From: an uncultured Litoreibacter sp.
Lineage (GTDB): Bacteria > Pseudomonadota > Alphaproteobacteria > Rhodobacterales > Rhodobacteraceae
Direction: 5' to 3'
Length of the DNA stretch: 64,000 nt
Assembly: GCA_947494435.1 (NCBI GenBank)
Contig: CANLUY010000002.1
Location: forward strand, 1,116,001-1,180,000
In this document: positions 37,500-46,428 of the stretch, piece after piece
Numbering within the stretch: position 1 is the stretch's first letter
How the letters are laid out: every line of letters begins with the position of its first letter
The notes under the pieces: generated by a model
Told to the model about the DNA's origin: nothing
Databases searched by the model: none
What the model saw: only the letters and a program-made list of their open reading frames with translations
Program-made: the position numbers and the translations under genes

Positions 37500-38417
37500 A
37501 TGCAGAATAACTCTTCCCCTCCCGGCATTCTCAATTGTATGATCTTGTGCCTTCTAGGTGTCATCTGGGGCGCATCATTTATGTCAATCGGCGTAGCCTT
37601 GCGGGATGCTGGTCCGTTGAGCATCGCAGCCATTCGCGTCGCAATAGCAGCGGTAATCCTTTTCATCGCGATGCGTATTATGGGGCAGCGATTACCGACA
37701 CTCGTTGACCGTAAACTGTGGTTCTGTGTTGTTGGGATGGGGCTGTTCACAAATGCTATCCCGTTCACACTTCTCGGCCTGTCTATCCAATATGTCCCAA
37801 CCGCTTTTGCAGGCATTGCCATGGCGGCCATCCCGCTGCTGGTCTTGCCTTTGGCTCACTTGTTCGTTCCAAATGAAAGCCTGACCCCAATAAAGGCTAT
37901 CGGATTCTCTTTGGGCTTTCTCGGCGTCCTCGTGTTAATTGGCATCACGGACATTTTCAGTGCAGATAGCGTGCTCATCGCACGACTTGGATGTGTCGCG
38001 GCGGCCCTTTGCTATGCGGTCGGCTCTGTCATTACCCGGATTGCTCCGCCCTCCCATCCAATTGTTTTCTCTACAGGTGGTTTAGTCGTCGCCAGTATCG
38101 TGATGATCCCGATAGCTCTGGCTTTGGAAGAGCTCCCCACCGAGATATCCGCCTCAAGCTTGTTAGCGCTCCTCTATCTGGGTCTCGGCCCGACTGCCCT
38201 TGCAACCATCCTGCTGGTGCGCGTCATTCAGACAGCAGGGCCCAGCTTTATGAGCCTCGTTAATTATCAGGTGCCGGTCTGGTCTGTTATTTTTGGGGTC
38301 GCTTTCCTGAATGAAGCTTTTCCCGGTAACTTCCTCACGGCCTTGGCCCTCATTCTTGTGGGCCTTGCTCTTAGCCAAGCGGGTCAAAAGCGGTTCGGCC
38401 GTTATCCCAGCGCATGA
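37500..38417 (+). CDS. EamA/DMT family transporter (first of tandem pair)
   Basis: A 305-residue protein with ten predicted membrane spans in two EamA repeats (about 12-140 and 155-295). Family traits include the opening LLGVIWGASFMSIGVAL and the central [20 protein letters not shown]. Its stop overlaps the start of a paralogue (ATGA, 38414-38417). DMT transporters export amino acids and metabolites; the substrate is unknown. Confidence 0.9.
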   Translation: MQNNSSPPGILNCMILCLLGVIWGASFMSIGVALRDAGPLSIAAIRVAIAAVILFIAMRIMGQRLPTLVDRKLWFCVVGMGLFTNAIPFTLLGLSIQYVPTAFAGIAMAAIPLLVLPLAHLFVPNESLTPIKAIGFSLGFLGVLVLIGITDIFSADSVLIARLGCVAAALCYAVGSVITRIAPPSHPIVFSTGGLVVASIVMIPIALALEELPTEISASSLLALLYLGLGPTALATILLVRVIQTAGPSFMSLVNYQVPVWSVIFGVAFLNEAFPGNFLTALALILVGLALSQAGQKRFGRYPSA

Positions 38418-39334
38418 ACGCCCCAACCCCTCAAAATCCAGGCTTGTTGAACTGGGGCTTGGTCGCGACCCTTGGTATTGTTTGGGGCGCCGCCTTCATG
38501 TTGGTCCGTATTTCACTCGACGGGTTTGGGCCGTGGACTGTCGCTGCGTCGCGCACGCTTCTAGGTGGGCTCATCCTTTGGACCATCGGCTCTGTGCTCG
38601 GCCAAGGCTTGCGCACACTGCCATCCAGACAGGCTGCAGGTTATGCGTCCGTTATCGGTGTAGGCGCAATCGCCCTACCCTTCGCGCTTCTCAGCTGGGG
38701 CCAACAATTTGTGCCGTCGGCCTTCGCAGGTGTCGCTATGGGAGCAGTACCGCTGCTGGTTCTTCCGTTGGCTGCTCTCTTCTCGAAAGACGAGGGGATT
38801 GGCCCGAGGCGGATCATCGGCTTTGCCCTTGGTTTTATCGGATTGCTGATCCTGCTCGGTCCCGAAGCGCTCAACCCCTCTGGCGCGGAAATGGAATTCT
38901 GGGGGCGCCTTGCCTGCTTTGGGGCGGCCAGTTGTTATGCCTGCGGTTCAATCATCACCAGACGCGCGCCTAGAATGCCACCCTTGGCTTTTGCAACAAC
39001 CTCACTTCTCGTTGCAGCTGTTGTCCTTGTGCCTATCGCCCTTATCACCGAGGGCCTACCAACACATTTCCCAATGAGGCCTGCACTCGCCTTGTTTCTT
39101 GCGGCACTTCTTCCAACAGCACTTGCCTCTGTCATTCGCGTGCGGGTCATCACTACAGCCGGAAGCATTTTCATGTCGCTGACAAGTTATCAGGTACCCG
39201 TATGGTCCGTGATATTTGGGGTCGCTGTGATGCAAGAAGAGCTTCCGTCACAACTTTTCTTCGCGCTTGCAATTATCTTGCTGGGCATCGGGATCAGTCA
39301 ATCGAGATCGCTGATCGCGTTATTCAAAGGTTAG
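38414..39334 (+). CDS. EamA/DMT family transporter (second of tandem pair)
   Basis: A 306-residue ten-span DMT transporter closely resembling the preceding gene: [20 protein letters not shown] and [20 protein letters not shown] align with the first copy ([20 protein letters not shown]). This points to tandem duplication. Its TAG stop shares four bases with the convergent glmM stop (TTAG at 39331-39334). Substrate unknown. Confidence 0.9.
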   Translation: MNAPTPQNPGLLNWGLVATLGIVWGAAFMLVRISLDGFGPWTVAASRTLLGGLILWTIGSVLGQGLRTLPSRQAAGYASVIGVGAIALPFALLSWGQQFVPSAFAGVAMGAVPLLVLPLAALFSKDEGIGPRRIIGFALGFIGLLILLGPEALNPSGAEMEFWGRLACFGAASCYACGSIITRRAPRMPPLAFATTSLLVAAVVLVPIALITEGLPTHFPMRPALALFLAALLPTALASVIRVRVITTAGSIFMSLTSYQVPVWSVIFGVAVMQEELPSQLFFALAIILLGIGISQSRSLIALFKG

Positions 39335-40677
39335 GCCTGCGCTGCTGCCTCTACGGCTTGGACGACAGAAAGGACTGACGCGTTCAATTGCGCCTCATCT
39401 TCGCATTCAGCCATCACACGGATCAAAGGCTCTGTACCGGACTTACGGATCAGCAAACGTCCATTGCCTTTCAAGTCAGCCTCGGCCTCAGCAATTGCAG
39501 CTTGCACAGCGGCATCATTCAGCGGCTGCTTCCCCGCACCAAATCTGACGTTTTCAAGCTTTTGTGGTACCGGTTCAAATTGCCGGATCAGTTCAGATGC
39601 CGGCTTTTCAGTTTGCACCATTGCCGCTAAAAACTGCAGACCCGCCAGAAGCCCGTCACCCGTCGTCGCATAGTCCGTCATCACAATATGGCCGGACTGC
39701 TCACCGCCCAGATTGTAGCCTTGTTCCCGCATCGCGGCGACAACGTAGCGGTCACCGACATTGGTTCGTTCCAAACGGAGGCCCTGCGCCTCTAGGTGCC
39801 GCTCCAACCCAAGATTTGACATGACAGTTGCAACCAAAGCACCGCCTTTGAGCATTCCTTCTGCGCCCCAGCGTGATGCCAAAAGCGCCATAAGCTGGTC
39901 GCCATCGGCAACATGTCCATTTTCATCAAGTACCATGACACGGTCCGCGTCACCGTCTAGGCAAATTCCCAAATGCGCACCATGTGCGACGACCGTTTCA
40001 GCTGCAGCTCTTGTGTCGGTAGAGCCGCATTCTTCATTGATATTGAAACCATTAGGCGTAACTCCAACGGGAATTACTTCCGCGCCGAGCTCCCATAAGA
40101 CCGTTGGCGCGGCCTTGTAAGCAGCGCCGTTCGCGCAATCCACTACAACTTTTAGCCCGTCAAGACGCAAGCCCGCAGGAAACGTTGCTTTCGCGCGCTC
40201 GACATATCGTCCCATCGCGTCATCGATCCGCTTGGCTCGCCCGATATTTTGGGGTTGAGCAGGCACTATTTCGCCTTCCAATAAGGCTTCAATCTCATGT
40301 TCCGCCTGATCGGACAGCTTATACCCGTCAGGACCAAAAAACTTGATCCCATTGTCATAGTGCGGATTGTGCGAGGCTGAAATCATAATCCCCAGATCTG
40401 CGCGCATGGATGTCGTCAGAAGACCGACCGCGGGGGTTGGCATAGGCCCCAGCAAAAAGACATTCATACCGGTGGAGGTCAGACCAGCTGTTAACGCGTT
40501 CTCAATCATATAGCCCGACAGGCGCGTATCTTTTCCTATTACGACGCGATGTTCATTGCCGTCTTGGCGAAAATAGCGACCTGCTGCTGCCCCCAACTTC
40601 AAAGCCATATCTGCTGTCATCGGGAATGTGTTTGCGCGACCGCGTACGCCATCCGTACCAAAAAACTTACGTGCCAT
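39331..40677 (-). CDS. glmM: phosphoglucosamine mutase
   Basis: A 448-residue enzyme that converts glucosamine-6-phosphate to glucosamine-1-phosphate for UDP-GlcNAc synthesis. The catalytic serine lies in [15 protein letters not shown] near residues 98-112, the metal-binding DGDADRV near 243-249, and the phosphate-binding [13 protein letters not shown] near 405-417. ATG at 40677 begins [13 protein letters not shown], the standard N-terminus. It is the last gene of folB-folP-glmM. Confidence 0.97.
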   Translation of the reverse strand: MARKFFGTDGVRGRANTFPMTADMALKLGAAAGRYFRQDGNEHRVVIGKDTRLSGYMIENALTAGLTSTGMNVFLLGPMPTPAVGLLTTSMRADLGIMISASHNPHYDNGIKFFGPDGYKLSDQAEHEIEALLEGEIVPAQPQNIGRAKRIDDAMGRYVERAKATFPAGLRLDGLKVVVDCANGAAYKAAPTVLWELGAEVIPVGVTPNGFNINEECGSTDTRAAAETVVAHGAHLGICLDGDADRVMVLDENGHVADGDQLMALLASRWGAEGMLKGGALVATVMSNLGLERHLEAQGLRLERTNVGDRYVVAAMREQGYNLGGEQSGHIVMTDYATTGDGLLAGLQFLAAMVQTEKPASELIRQFEPVPQKLENVRFGAGKQPLNDAAVQAAIAEAEADLKGNGRLLIRKSGTEPLIRVMAECEDEAQLNASVLSVVQAVEAAAQA

Positions 40678-40693
40678 GATCTTGTCCTGCTCT

Positions 40694-41695
40694 TTAAGAG
40701 TGCAACGCCTGCCAAAGAGCAAACGCCTGCGCGTGCTCTTCTATATCATGTGCCCGGATGATCTGAACACCCTGCATCAGCCCATGAAGCGCTATTGCGA
40801 CCGATCCGGACGCCCGTTTGTCGGCTTCTGGTTGATTACCTATCGTTCCAATGAAGCGTTTACGGGAGACACCCAACAAAATGGGGCAACCTAACCCATG
40901 AAACAAAGACAAACCGCGAATTAACGCGAGGTTGTGGGACACGGTTTTTCCAAAGCCGATGCCTGGGTCTAAAATAATCCTATTGCGATCAATCCCGGCC
41001 GCTTCGGCAACTGCTATCCGGCTCTCCAGGTAATCGAACACATCCAACAGAACGTCGTCATAGTGCGGATCTTTCTGCATCGTTTTGGGATCACCCTGCG
41101 CATGCATCAAACAAATTGGTGCGGGGCTTTTCGCAGCAATATCAGACATTTTGACATCAAAGCTCATAGCAGAAACATCATTCAATATACCGGCACCTGC
41201 CTCGAGCGCGGCCTGTGCGACATCTGCCTTACGGGTATCAATTGACAATGGTGCCGACACGCCCGCATCGCGCAACGCGGTGATGACAGGCGTCGTGCGA
41301 TTAATCTCCTCTTTCACAGGGACAAAGGCTGCGCCAGGCCGCGTCGACTCGCCACCGATATCAAGGATATGAGCGCCTTGATCCACCATTTGTCGAGCAT
41401 GGCGCACAGCAGCATCCAGACCCGTAAAACGACCACCATCAGAAAAGCTATCCGGTGTCGTGTTCAATACTCCCATCAATTTTGGGGTGTTCATATCCAG
41501 TTCGGCAATGGGCGACCGAGGTGTTGTTAGCCTCTGCAAGATATCTGAAGGAACATCACCAACCCAAACAACTTTAGAGGAACCTCCTCGCTGCAGTCTC
41601 TCAACCTGAACGAACCAAACATGCGGATTGCCCGCCAATGGTTGCGCGCTTGTCGGGCGGAAGTGATCCGTTTGTGCGATAGGACGATAATACAT
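40694..41695 (-). CDS. folP: dihydropteroate synthase
   Basis: A 333-residue enzyme joining pABA to the pterin in folate synthesis; the target of sulphonamides. [17 protein letters not shown] near 72-88 and GGESTRPGA near 116-124 are the substrate loops; a late GVSRKRFIG near 275 completes the signature. A lineage-specific N-terminal extension of about 65 residues precedes the TIM barrel. ATG at 41695 is preferred to GTG at 41701. It lies between folB and glmM. Confidence 0.96.
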   Translation of the reverse strand: MYYRPIAQTDHFRPTSAQPLAGNPHVWFVQVERLQRGGSSKVVWVGDVPSDILQRLTTPRSPIAELDMNTPKLMGVLNTTPDSFSDGGRFTGLDAAVRHARQMVDQGAHILDIGGESTRPGAAFVPVKEEINRTTPVITALRDAGVSAPLSIDTRKADVAQAALEAGAGILNDVSAMSFDVKMSDIAAKSPAPICLMHAQGDPKTMQKDPHYDDVLLDVFDYLESRIAVAEAAGIDRNRIILDPGIGFGKTVSHNLALIRGLSLFHGLGCPILLGVSRKRFIGTIGNQPEADKRASGSVAIALHGLMQGVQIIRAHDIEEHAQAFALWQALHS

Positions 41696-41703
41696 GGGCA
41701 CTT

Positions 41704-42639
41704 TTAGTCGAGTATCGCCATGCCCTGCAACACGGCGTCGACATCAAGCGCCCGCCCCGGCCCAGAGGAACCTGAGCCAAGAGAGATCACAGTCCTCGCT
41801 TCAAATTCCTCGGCAAACCAATCCGTCAAAGCAGCGGCATCCATTTGGCTTAAGTCAGGGCCTTCAGTGGCGTCCAAAACAATCTTTGACGGAGCCCAGA
41901 CGCTGATTTGACCGTTTTTGATAGACCAATCCAATTCCGTACGTGTGGCGACCACGACGCATCGCTTATCTTGCCCTGCCAGTACCCAAGCATTCTGTTC
42001 AATCGCCAGCAAGTCTATCCGGCGTTGGGCGGCAGGATGTGCTGCATGCGGTGCCTCCGTCGCGCCAAGTCCTACACATAAAATCAATGGCTGGCCGGTG
42101 CCTGCGAGTTTATCCAGAACAGCCGCCAAATCGGAACGAGCAAAAATGTCATTTCCTAAGAATGCGACAAGCGGTTTCACCTCGGCCTCGTCCGGCTGAG
42201 CCAAGGCAACCAACGTACGGTCGCGAACGATTTCAACACCTAGCGCACCCGGCCCCCGATCCAGCTTTTCAATACGCACAAACACTCGCGCAGCGCGGCG
42301 ATCCATCAGAATATCTTCGGCCACACGTTCAGCCAGTGTTTCAAGCAGGTTGAGGCGTTCAGCATTTAAGCCACGGTCAATCGCCTCGGTAATCGTGTCG
42401 TAGCTCAGTATACGATCCACATCATCCTCAAGACCGCCTGCATCACCAGCATCAGGCAAGCGTACTTCGACCACAATGTTGAAGCAGATCCTTTGCATCG
42501 TTCCGCGTTCAGCCTGAAATGCACCGATATCGACCTCGCGAATATGATCCCGCAAAGAGATACGATCGCGCAGTTCTTCGGCCAACGCTTCAGAGCGTTC
42601 CGACGGATGAGCAAAAGCCAGACGAATTTCGGAAGTCAT
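41704..42639 (-). CDS. folB: dihydroneopterin aldolase with C-terminal extension
   Basis: A 311-residue protein, about 2.5 times the usual FolB length of near 120. Residues 20-140 carry the FolB domain: REVDIGAFQAERGTMQRI with the catalytic Glu, ILSYDTITEAIDRGL, LLETLAERVAEDIL and FVRIEKLDRGPGALGVEI with the catalytic Lys. Residues about 145-311 form a separate domain I do not recognise (FLGNDIFARSDLAAVLDKLA, WSIKNGQISVWAPSKIVLDA). It opens the folB-folP-glmM operon. The extension may be a lineage feature. Confidence 0.88.
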   Translation of the reverse strand: MTSEIRLAFAHPSERSEALAEELRDRISLRDHIREVDIGAFQAERGTMQRICFNIVVEVRLPDAGDAGGLEDDVDRILSYDTITEAIDRGLNAERLNLLETLAERVAEDILMDRRAARVFVRIEKLDRGPGALGVEIVRDRTLVALAQPDEAEVKPLVAFLGNDIFARSDLAAVLDKLAGTGQPLILCVGLGATEAPHAAHPAAQRRIDLLAIEQNAWVLAGQDKRCVVVATRTELDWSIKNGQISVWAPSKIVLDATEGPDLSQMDAAALTDWFAEEFEARTVISLGSGSSGPGRALDVDAVLQGMAILD

Positions 42640-42738
42640 ACGACGACGCCCTCACAGTTGATGCCTCAAGCACAACTAACGGGGCACGACGCAAATGTCG
42701 CCCTGAAAGACGGTCTAGAAAGGATTAAATGCGACGGT

Positions 42739-43449
42739 CTAGGTGGGTCTGTAAAACAGATGCACGCCCATACGAGCGGTTCTACGAAATTTTCGAGACC
42801 ACGATGGGCTGACTGCAGTTGTATGGTAATATGTGGCACCGCCCGACAATTTACGAGGTGCGCCATCAAGCATCATACGAGCGACCTTTGCGACACGCTG
42901 ATATGCACCCGGCTCATGAATTGTCTCTGGATTGCCATCACAAGTGTATGTGAACTGGCATGCATATTTGCGACCGGTTCCTTGATGTATGACAGCACAA
43001 ACCGTGTTGGGAAACCGGCTGGAACTGACCCTGTTTAGGATCACTTCCGCCACTGCGATCTGACCCTTCAGTGTCTCACCGCGCGCCTCGAAATAAAGGG
43101 CCTCTGCAAGGCACGCCCATTGCGCATCACCCGTGGCATTGGGCCGAGCATTCAATTCGGCGACGCTGTAAGTCAGATTGCCGGAGCCCTTCGGAGCTGG
43201 GACATCTACAGGCTTAGAAATTTTCGCAACACGACCGCTGCGCAGTCGTTCCTTGCCTGCCTTCTCCGCCTCAATCAGCTTGAGAAACGCAGGGCTCACC
43301 ACCGTGTCTTGGGCCGCCTCAACATTAGGATTTCCGGATGTCGATCCGACGCCAGATCCAGATAAAGTCAGATCAGCCCAACTTGAAGCCGGCAAGGCAG
43401 ATATCAAAGCAGCCAGAACAGCTGCGCTCGTGAAATTTTGAAAACTCAT
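42739..43449 (-). CDS. SleB-type cell wall hydrolase
   Basis: A 236-residue exported protein: signal peptide to about residue 26, a low-complexity linker, and a Hydrolase_2/SleB domain from about 108 to the end (AEALYFEARGETLKGQIAVA with the catalytic Glu, then VILNRVSSSRFPNTVC, QFTYTCDG and GATYYHTTAVSPSW). The family cuts peptidoglycan glycan strands. ATG at 43449 is preferred to GTG at 43452. Outside sporulating bacteria these proteins act in wall turnover. Confidence 0.9.
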   Translation of the reverse strand: MSFQNFTSAAVLAALISALPASSWADLTLSGSGVGSTSGNPNVEAAQDTVVSPAFLKLIEAEKAGKERLRSGRVAKISKPVDVPAPKGSGNLTYSVAELNARPNATGDAQWACLAEALYFEARGETLKGQIAVAEVILNRVSSSRFPNTVCAVIHQGTGRKYACQFTYTCDGNPETIHEPGAYQRVAKVARMMLDGAPRKLSGGATYYHTTAVSPSWSRKFRRTARMGVHLFYRPT

Positions 43450-43631
43450 CACACTTTCCCCGTATCTTTTTGCACCGCAAGCAAAATCAGGCGGCGCTCA
43501 CCCCCCAAGGGCGACCAGTCACAGTTCGTTAACTTCCGCGTGGATATAGGGAGCTTAGGCAGTCGCGTCCAGTCAGCGGACAAAAGGACGCATATTTACA
43601 TATGGTTAACGCAATATGTTGTGGCCGCTGG

Positions 43632-46208
43632 CTACTCAGGAACAAAGGACGCATCGTCCGAATAGTCTAACTCTGCCTCTTCCAAAAGCGGGTCGCGAAT
43701 CGCTAAATGCGCGGCAGCGAGGCGTGCAATAGGAACGCGGTATGGAGAACACGACACATAATCGAGCCCCAAATCACGGCAGAAGGCGATGCTTTCAGGA
43801 TCGCCACCATGCTCCCCACACACTGACAGGGTCACCTTTGAGCGGATTTGCCGACCTCTGTCAGCCGCGAGCCGCAACAACTCGCCAACCCCATCTTGAT
43901 CGAGCGCGTGAAACGGATCTTCCGGGAAAACGCCCTTGTTGACGTAATTTGACATAAACCGTCCTGCGTCGTCACGTGACAGACCATATGTCATTTGCGT
44001 CAAATCATTCGTACCGAAGCTCAAGAAACTAGCATGTGTCGCGATATCACCAGCACGCAGCGCGGCACGAGGCGTCTCAACCATCACTCCAAGCTTGTAG
44101 GATAAGCTCTCACCCGTCCGGTTCATAATTTCCGCAGCAACTGCGTCTATGCGCGATTTCACCAGCTCGACTTCTCGCTTGGCGGAGACGAGTGGTATCA
44201 TGATTTCCGGAACGACTTCCGGATTGTCTGGCGTTTGCGCCTGCAAAGCCGCCTCGAATATGGCGCGCGCTTGCATGTCATAGATTTCAGGTACCGTGAT
44301 CCCTAAGCGAACACCGCGCATGCCCAGCATTGGATTAAATTCCTTTAACCCGTCGATGCGAACCTGAACTTCCTTTGCGCTTAGCCCCATTGCTTCCGCC
44401 ATTTCTTTAATGCCGCGACGGCTCGAAGGCAGGAATTCATGTAGCGGAGGATCAAACAGCCGCAAGCAAACTGGCCGATGCTTCATAATCTTAAAAAGTT
44501 CTGCGAAATCATCACGTTGCATCGGCAACAATCGTGCAAGAGCTGCCGTGCGGTCTGATCCCTTTTCTGCAAAGATCGCCTCGCGCAAGACAGTCAAACG
44601 ATCCTCTGCGAAAAACATGTGTTCGGTACGCGTAAGCCCAATACCTTCGGCTTCAAAGCGTCGTGCGACTGTCGCCTCTGCAGGTGTATCCGCATTGGCC
44701 CGTACGCCAATGTCGCGATGCTCATCCGCCCAGGACAGCAAAGTTTCAAGCGGACCACTAATTCCCGCTTCATCTAATTCTATTGAGCCAACAAGGGCTT
44801 GCCCTGTAGATCCGTCTAGCGTGATCACGTCACCTTCTTTAAAGACCCGACCATCGCGCGCGACGATAATTTTCGCCTTGCTGTCAATCTCAAGATCAGA
44901 TGCGCCGGAGACGCAAGGCAACCCAAGCCCGCGTGCAATCACAGCCGCATGGCTTGTCTGCCCGCCGCGTTCCGTCAAAATTCCCCGAGCGGCATGCATG
45001 CCACGAATGTCCTCAGGCGCGGTTTCGCGGCGCACCAGAATGCAGGACTCTCCTTGAGATTCAGAGGCTTGTGCGGCGATCGCATCGAAAACCAACTTAC
45101 CGGTTGCAGCGCCGGGGCTTGCAGCAATGCCTTGCGAGATGATGTCACGCTCGGCATCCGGATGCACTTGTTGGTGCAAAAGGTCGGGAACTGCATTGGG
45201 TTCGATGCGCAGCAGCGCTTCTGATTGAGTGATGATTTCATCATTGGCCAAGGCCACCGCAACCGCCACAGAAGCCCGCGCGCTGCGCGGGGCGACAACC
45301 GCGTCCAATATGTAAAGGTCACCCCCTTCAAGCGTGAACTCAATCTGCATTTCTTCACGCAATCCTGTACGAGCTATGCCCCCTAACCGTTTGAGTTCCT
45401 GATAAATTAAAGGGTTCGCGTCTTGCAGACTCTGGCCACGTGGATCGCTCGTGAGAAACAGCGCATTGCCTTCTCCACTCAGCGCATCTCGCCCTTGGGA
45501 CTGGCGCAAATAACGTCCCTTTCTCTTGGGGGTGCCGTCTTCGGGGTTGATGAATTGAATGACGCCGGAGCCGCTTTCGCCGAGGCCCATGCCGAAGGCC
45601 ATGCGTTGGACGACGAGGCCGAGACCTGCGTCTTCCGGGGCGCCTTTGGACATGCGCAGGATGCGGGCCGATGTGCCTTCCCATGCGCGGGCCATGGATT
45701 TCAGGACTTCGAAAAGCTGGACTTCGATGTCTTGAGGAAACTCCTCGTCCATCTCAAGCTCGTAGGCCTCATAGGCTTTTTCTACTGTTAAATCAGGGAC
45801 ATCGAACATGTCTTCGTCAAGACGTGCAACCTCGATTGCGTAGGAGCGGATGAATTTCAGGTGCAAAGCGCGGGCGGCTTCGGCGCCTAAACGGGAGGCG
45901 AAATAGGCTTCGTTGGCGCGATTCATACCGATATTCAGAACCGTGGAAGGACCGCCCCATTCGGGTTTTTCTGTTGAGGCACGGACACTTAGCGCGGGCC
46001 AGCGGCCGAAATGTTCGAGAAGCTGGCCGAGATCGGGGCGCTGGCCGCTTGCGATTTTGCGCACCAAAGGGATCGACAAAGCCACGGTGTCGGGGACCGG
46101 CATGTCCAATCTTATCAATCTTTGCAAGCACTTAGCACGTGTTCCGTGGAGGCGGCGGCTGATGCCTGCCGTCTGTGTGATGAGCTCAAAATTGATCGAG
46201 TCCAACAT
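43632..46208 (-). CDS. ppdK: pyruvate phosphate dikinase, divergent ATP-binding half
   Basis: An 858-residue dikinase-type enzyme (canonical forms are about 875). The swivelling domain has GGQTSHAAVIARGLG with the phosphorylated His near 420, and the C-terminal PEP barrel has GLDYVSCSPYRVPIARLA with the catalytic Cys near 818; both are intact. The N-terminal ATP-grasp is unusual: the usual GGKGANL opening is HGTRAKCL, the VRSGA...MMDTVLN loop is VRASTEKPEWGGPSTVLN, and the FTRNPSTGE motif is QFINPEDGT. ATG at 46208 follows AGGACGA. The ordinary PEP/pyruvate reaction is likely but not certain. Confidence 0.8.
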   Translation of the reverse strand: MLDSINFELITQTAGISRRLHGTRAKCLQRLIRLDMPVPDTVALSIPLVRKIASGQRPDLGQLLEHFGRWPALSVRASTEKPEWGGPSTVLNIGMNRANEAYFASRLGAEAARALHLKFIRSYAIEVARLDEDMFDVPDLTVEKAYEAYELEMDEEFPQDIEVQLFEVLKSMARAWEGTSARILRMSKGAPEDAGLGLVVQRMAFGMGLGESGSGVIQFINPEDGTPKRKGRYLRQSQGRDALSGEGNALFLTSDPRGQSLQDANPLIYQELKRLGGIARTGLREEMQIEFTLEGGDLYILDAVVAPRSARASVAVAVALANDEIITQSEALLRIEPNAVPDLLHQQVHPDAERDIISQGIAASPGAATGKLVFDAIAAQASESQGESCILVRRETAPEDIRGMHAARGILTERGGQTSHAAVIARGLGLPCVSGASDLEIDSKAKIIVARDGRVFKEGDVITLDGSTGQALVGSIELDEAGISGPLETLLSWADEHRDIGVRANADTPAEATVARRFEAEGIGLTRTEHMFFAEDRLTVLREAIFAEKGSDRTAALARLLPMQRDDFAELFKIMKHRPVCLRLFDPPLHEFLPSSRRGIKEMAEAMGLSAKEVQVRIDGLKEFNPMLGMRGVRLGITVPEIYDMQARAIFEAALQAQTPDNPEVVPEIMIPLVSAKREVELVKSRIDAVAAEIMNRTGESLSYKLGVMVETPRAALRAGDIATHASFLSFGTNDLTQMTYGLSRDDAGRFMSNYVNKGVFPEDPFHALDQDGVGELLRLAADRGRQIRSKVTLSVCGEHGGDPESIAFCRDLGLDYVSCSPYRVPIARLAAAHLAIRDPLLEEAELDYSDDASFVPE

Positions 46209-46232
46209 GGGATCGTCCTTATACTGCGCTGC

Positions 46233-46260
46233 AGCATAGACGCATAAATGTGTCAATCAA
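46233..46260 (-). promoter_or_regulatory. possible sigma-70 promoter of ppdK
   Basis: On the minus strand TTGATT (46255-46260), a 16-nt spacer and TATGCT (46233-46238) lie 25-52 nt upstream of the ppdK ATG. The match is reasonable but the transcript leader would be very short. Confidence 0.4.
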
Positions 46261-46334
46261 CTGTTACATTGAGGAAATCGGGAATCTGTGTCTCAGAATT
46301 CACGATGCGCGAAATGCAGCCTGAAGACGGACTC

Positions 46335-46383
46335 TTGTACAAGTTGGGGGAAGACTTTTCGGCCCAAAACCCAACTTGTACAA
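46335..46383. repeat. 14-bp perfect inverted repeat with TTGTACAA cores
   Basis: TTGTACAAGTTGGG (46335-46348) and its exact complement CCCAACTTGTACAA (46370-46383) flank a 21-nt loop. Each arm starts or ends with the 8-bp palindrome TTGTACAA. It lies between the glyS stop (46429) and the ppdK start (46208), both leftward. It could be a glyS terminator hairpin without a strong U-run, or a paired operator ahead of ppdK. Confidence 0.75.
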
Positions 46384-46428
46384 AATTGTTTCATTAACAG
46401 CGGGTTAAGGGCCAGCGGAGATGTGCCC

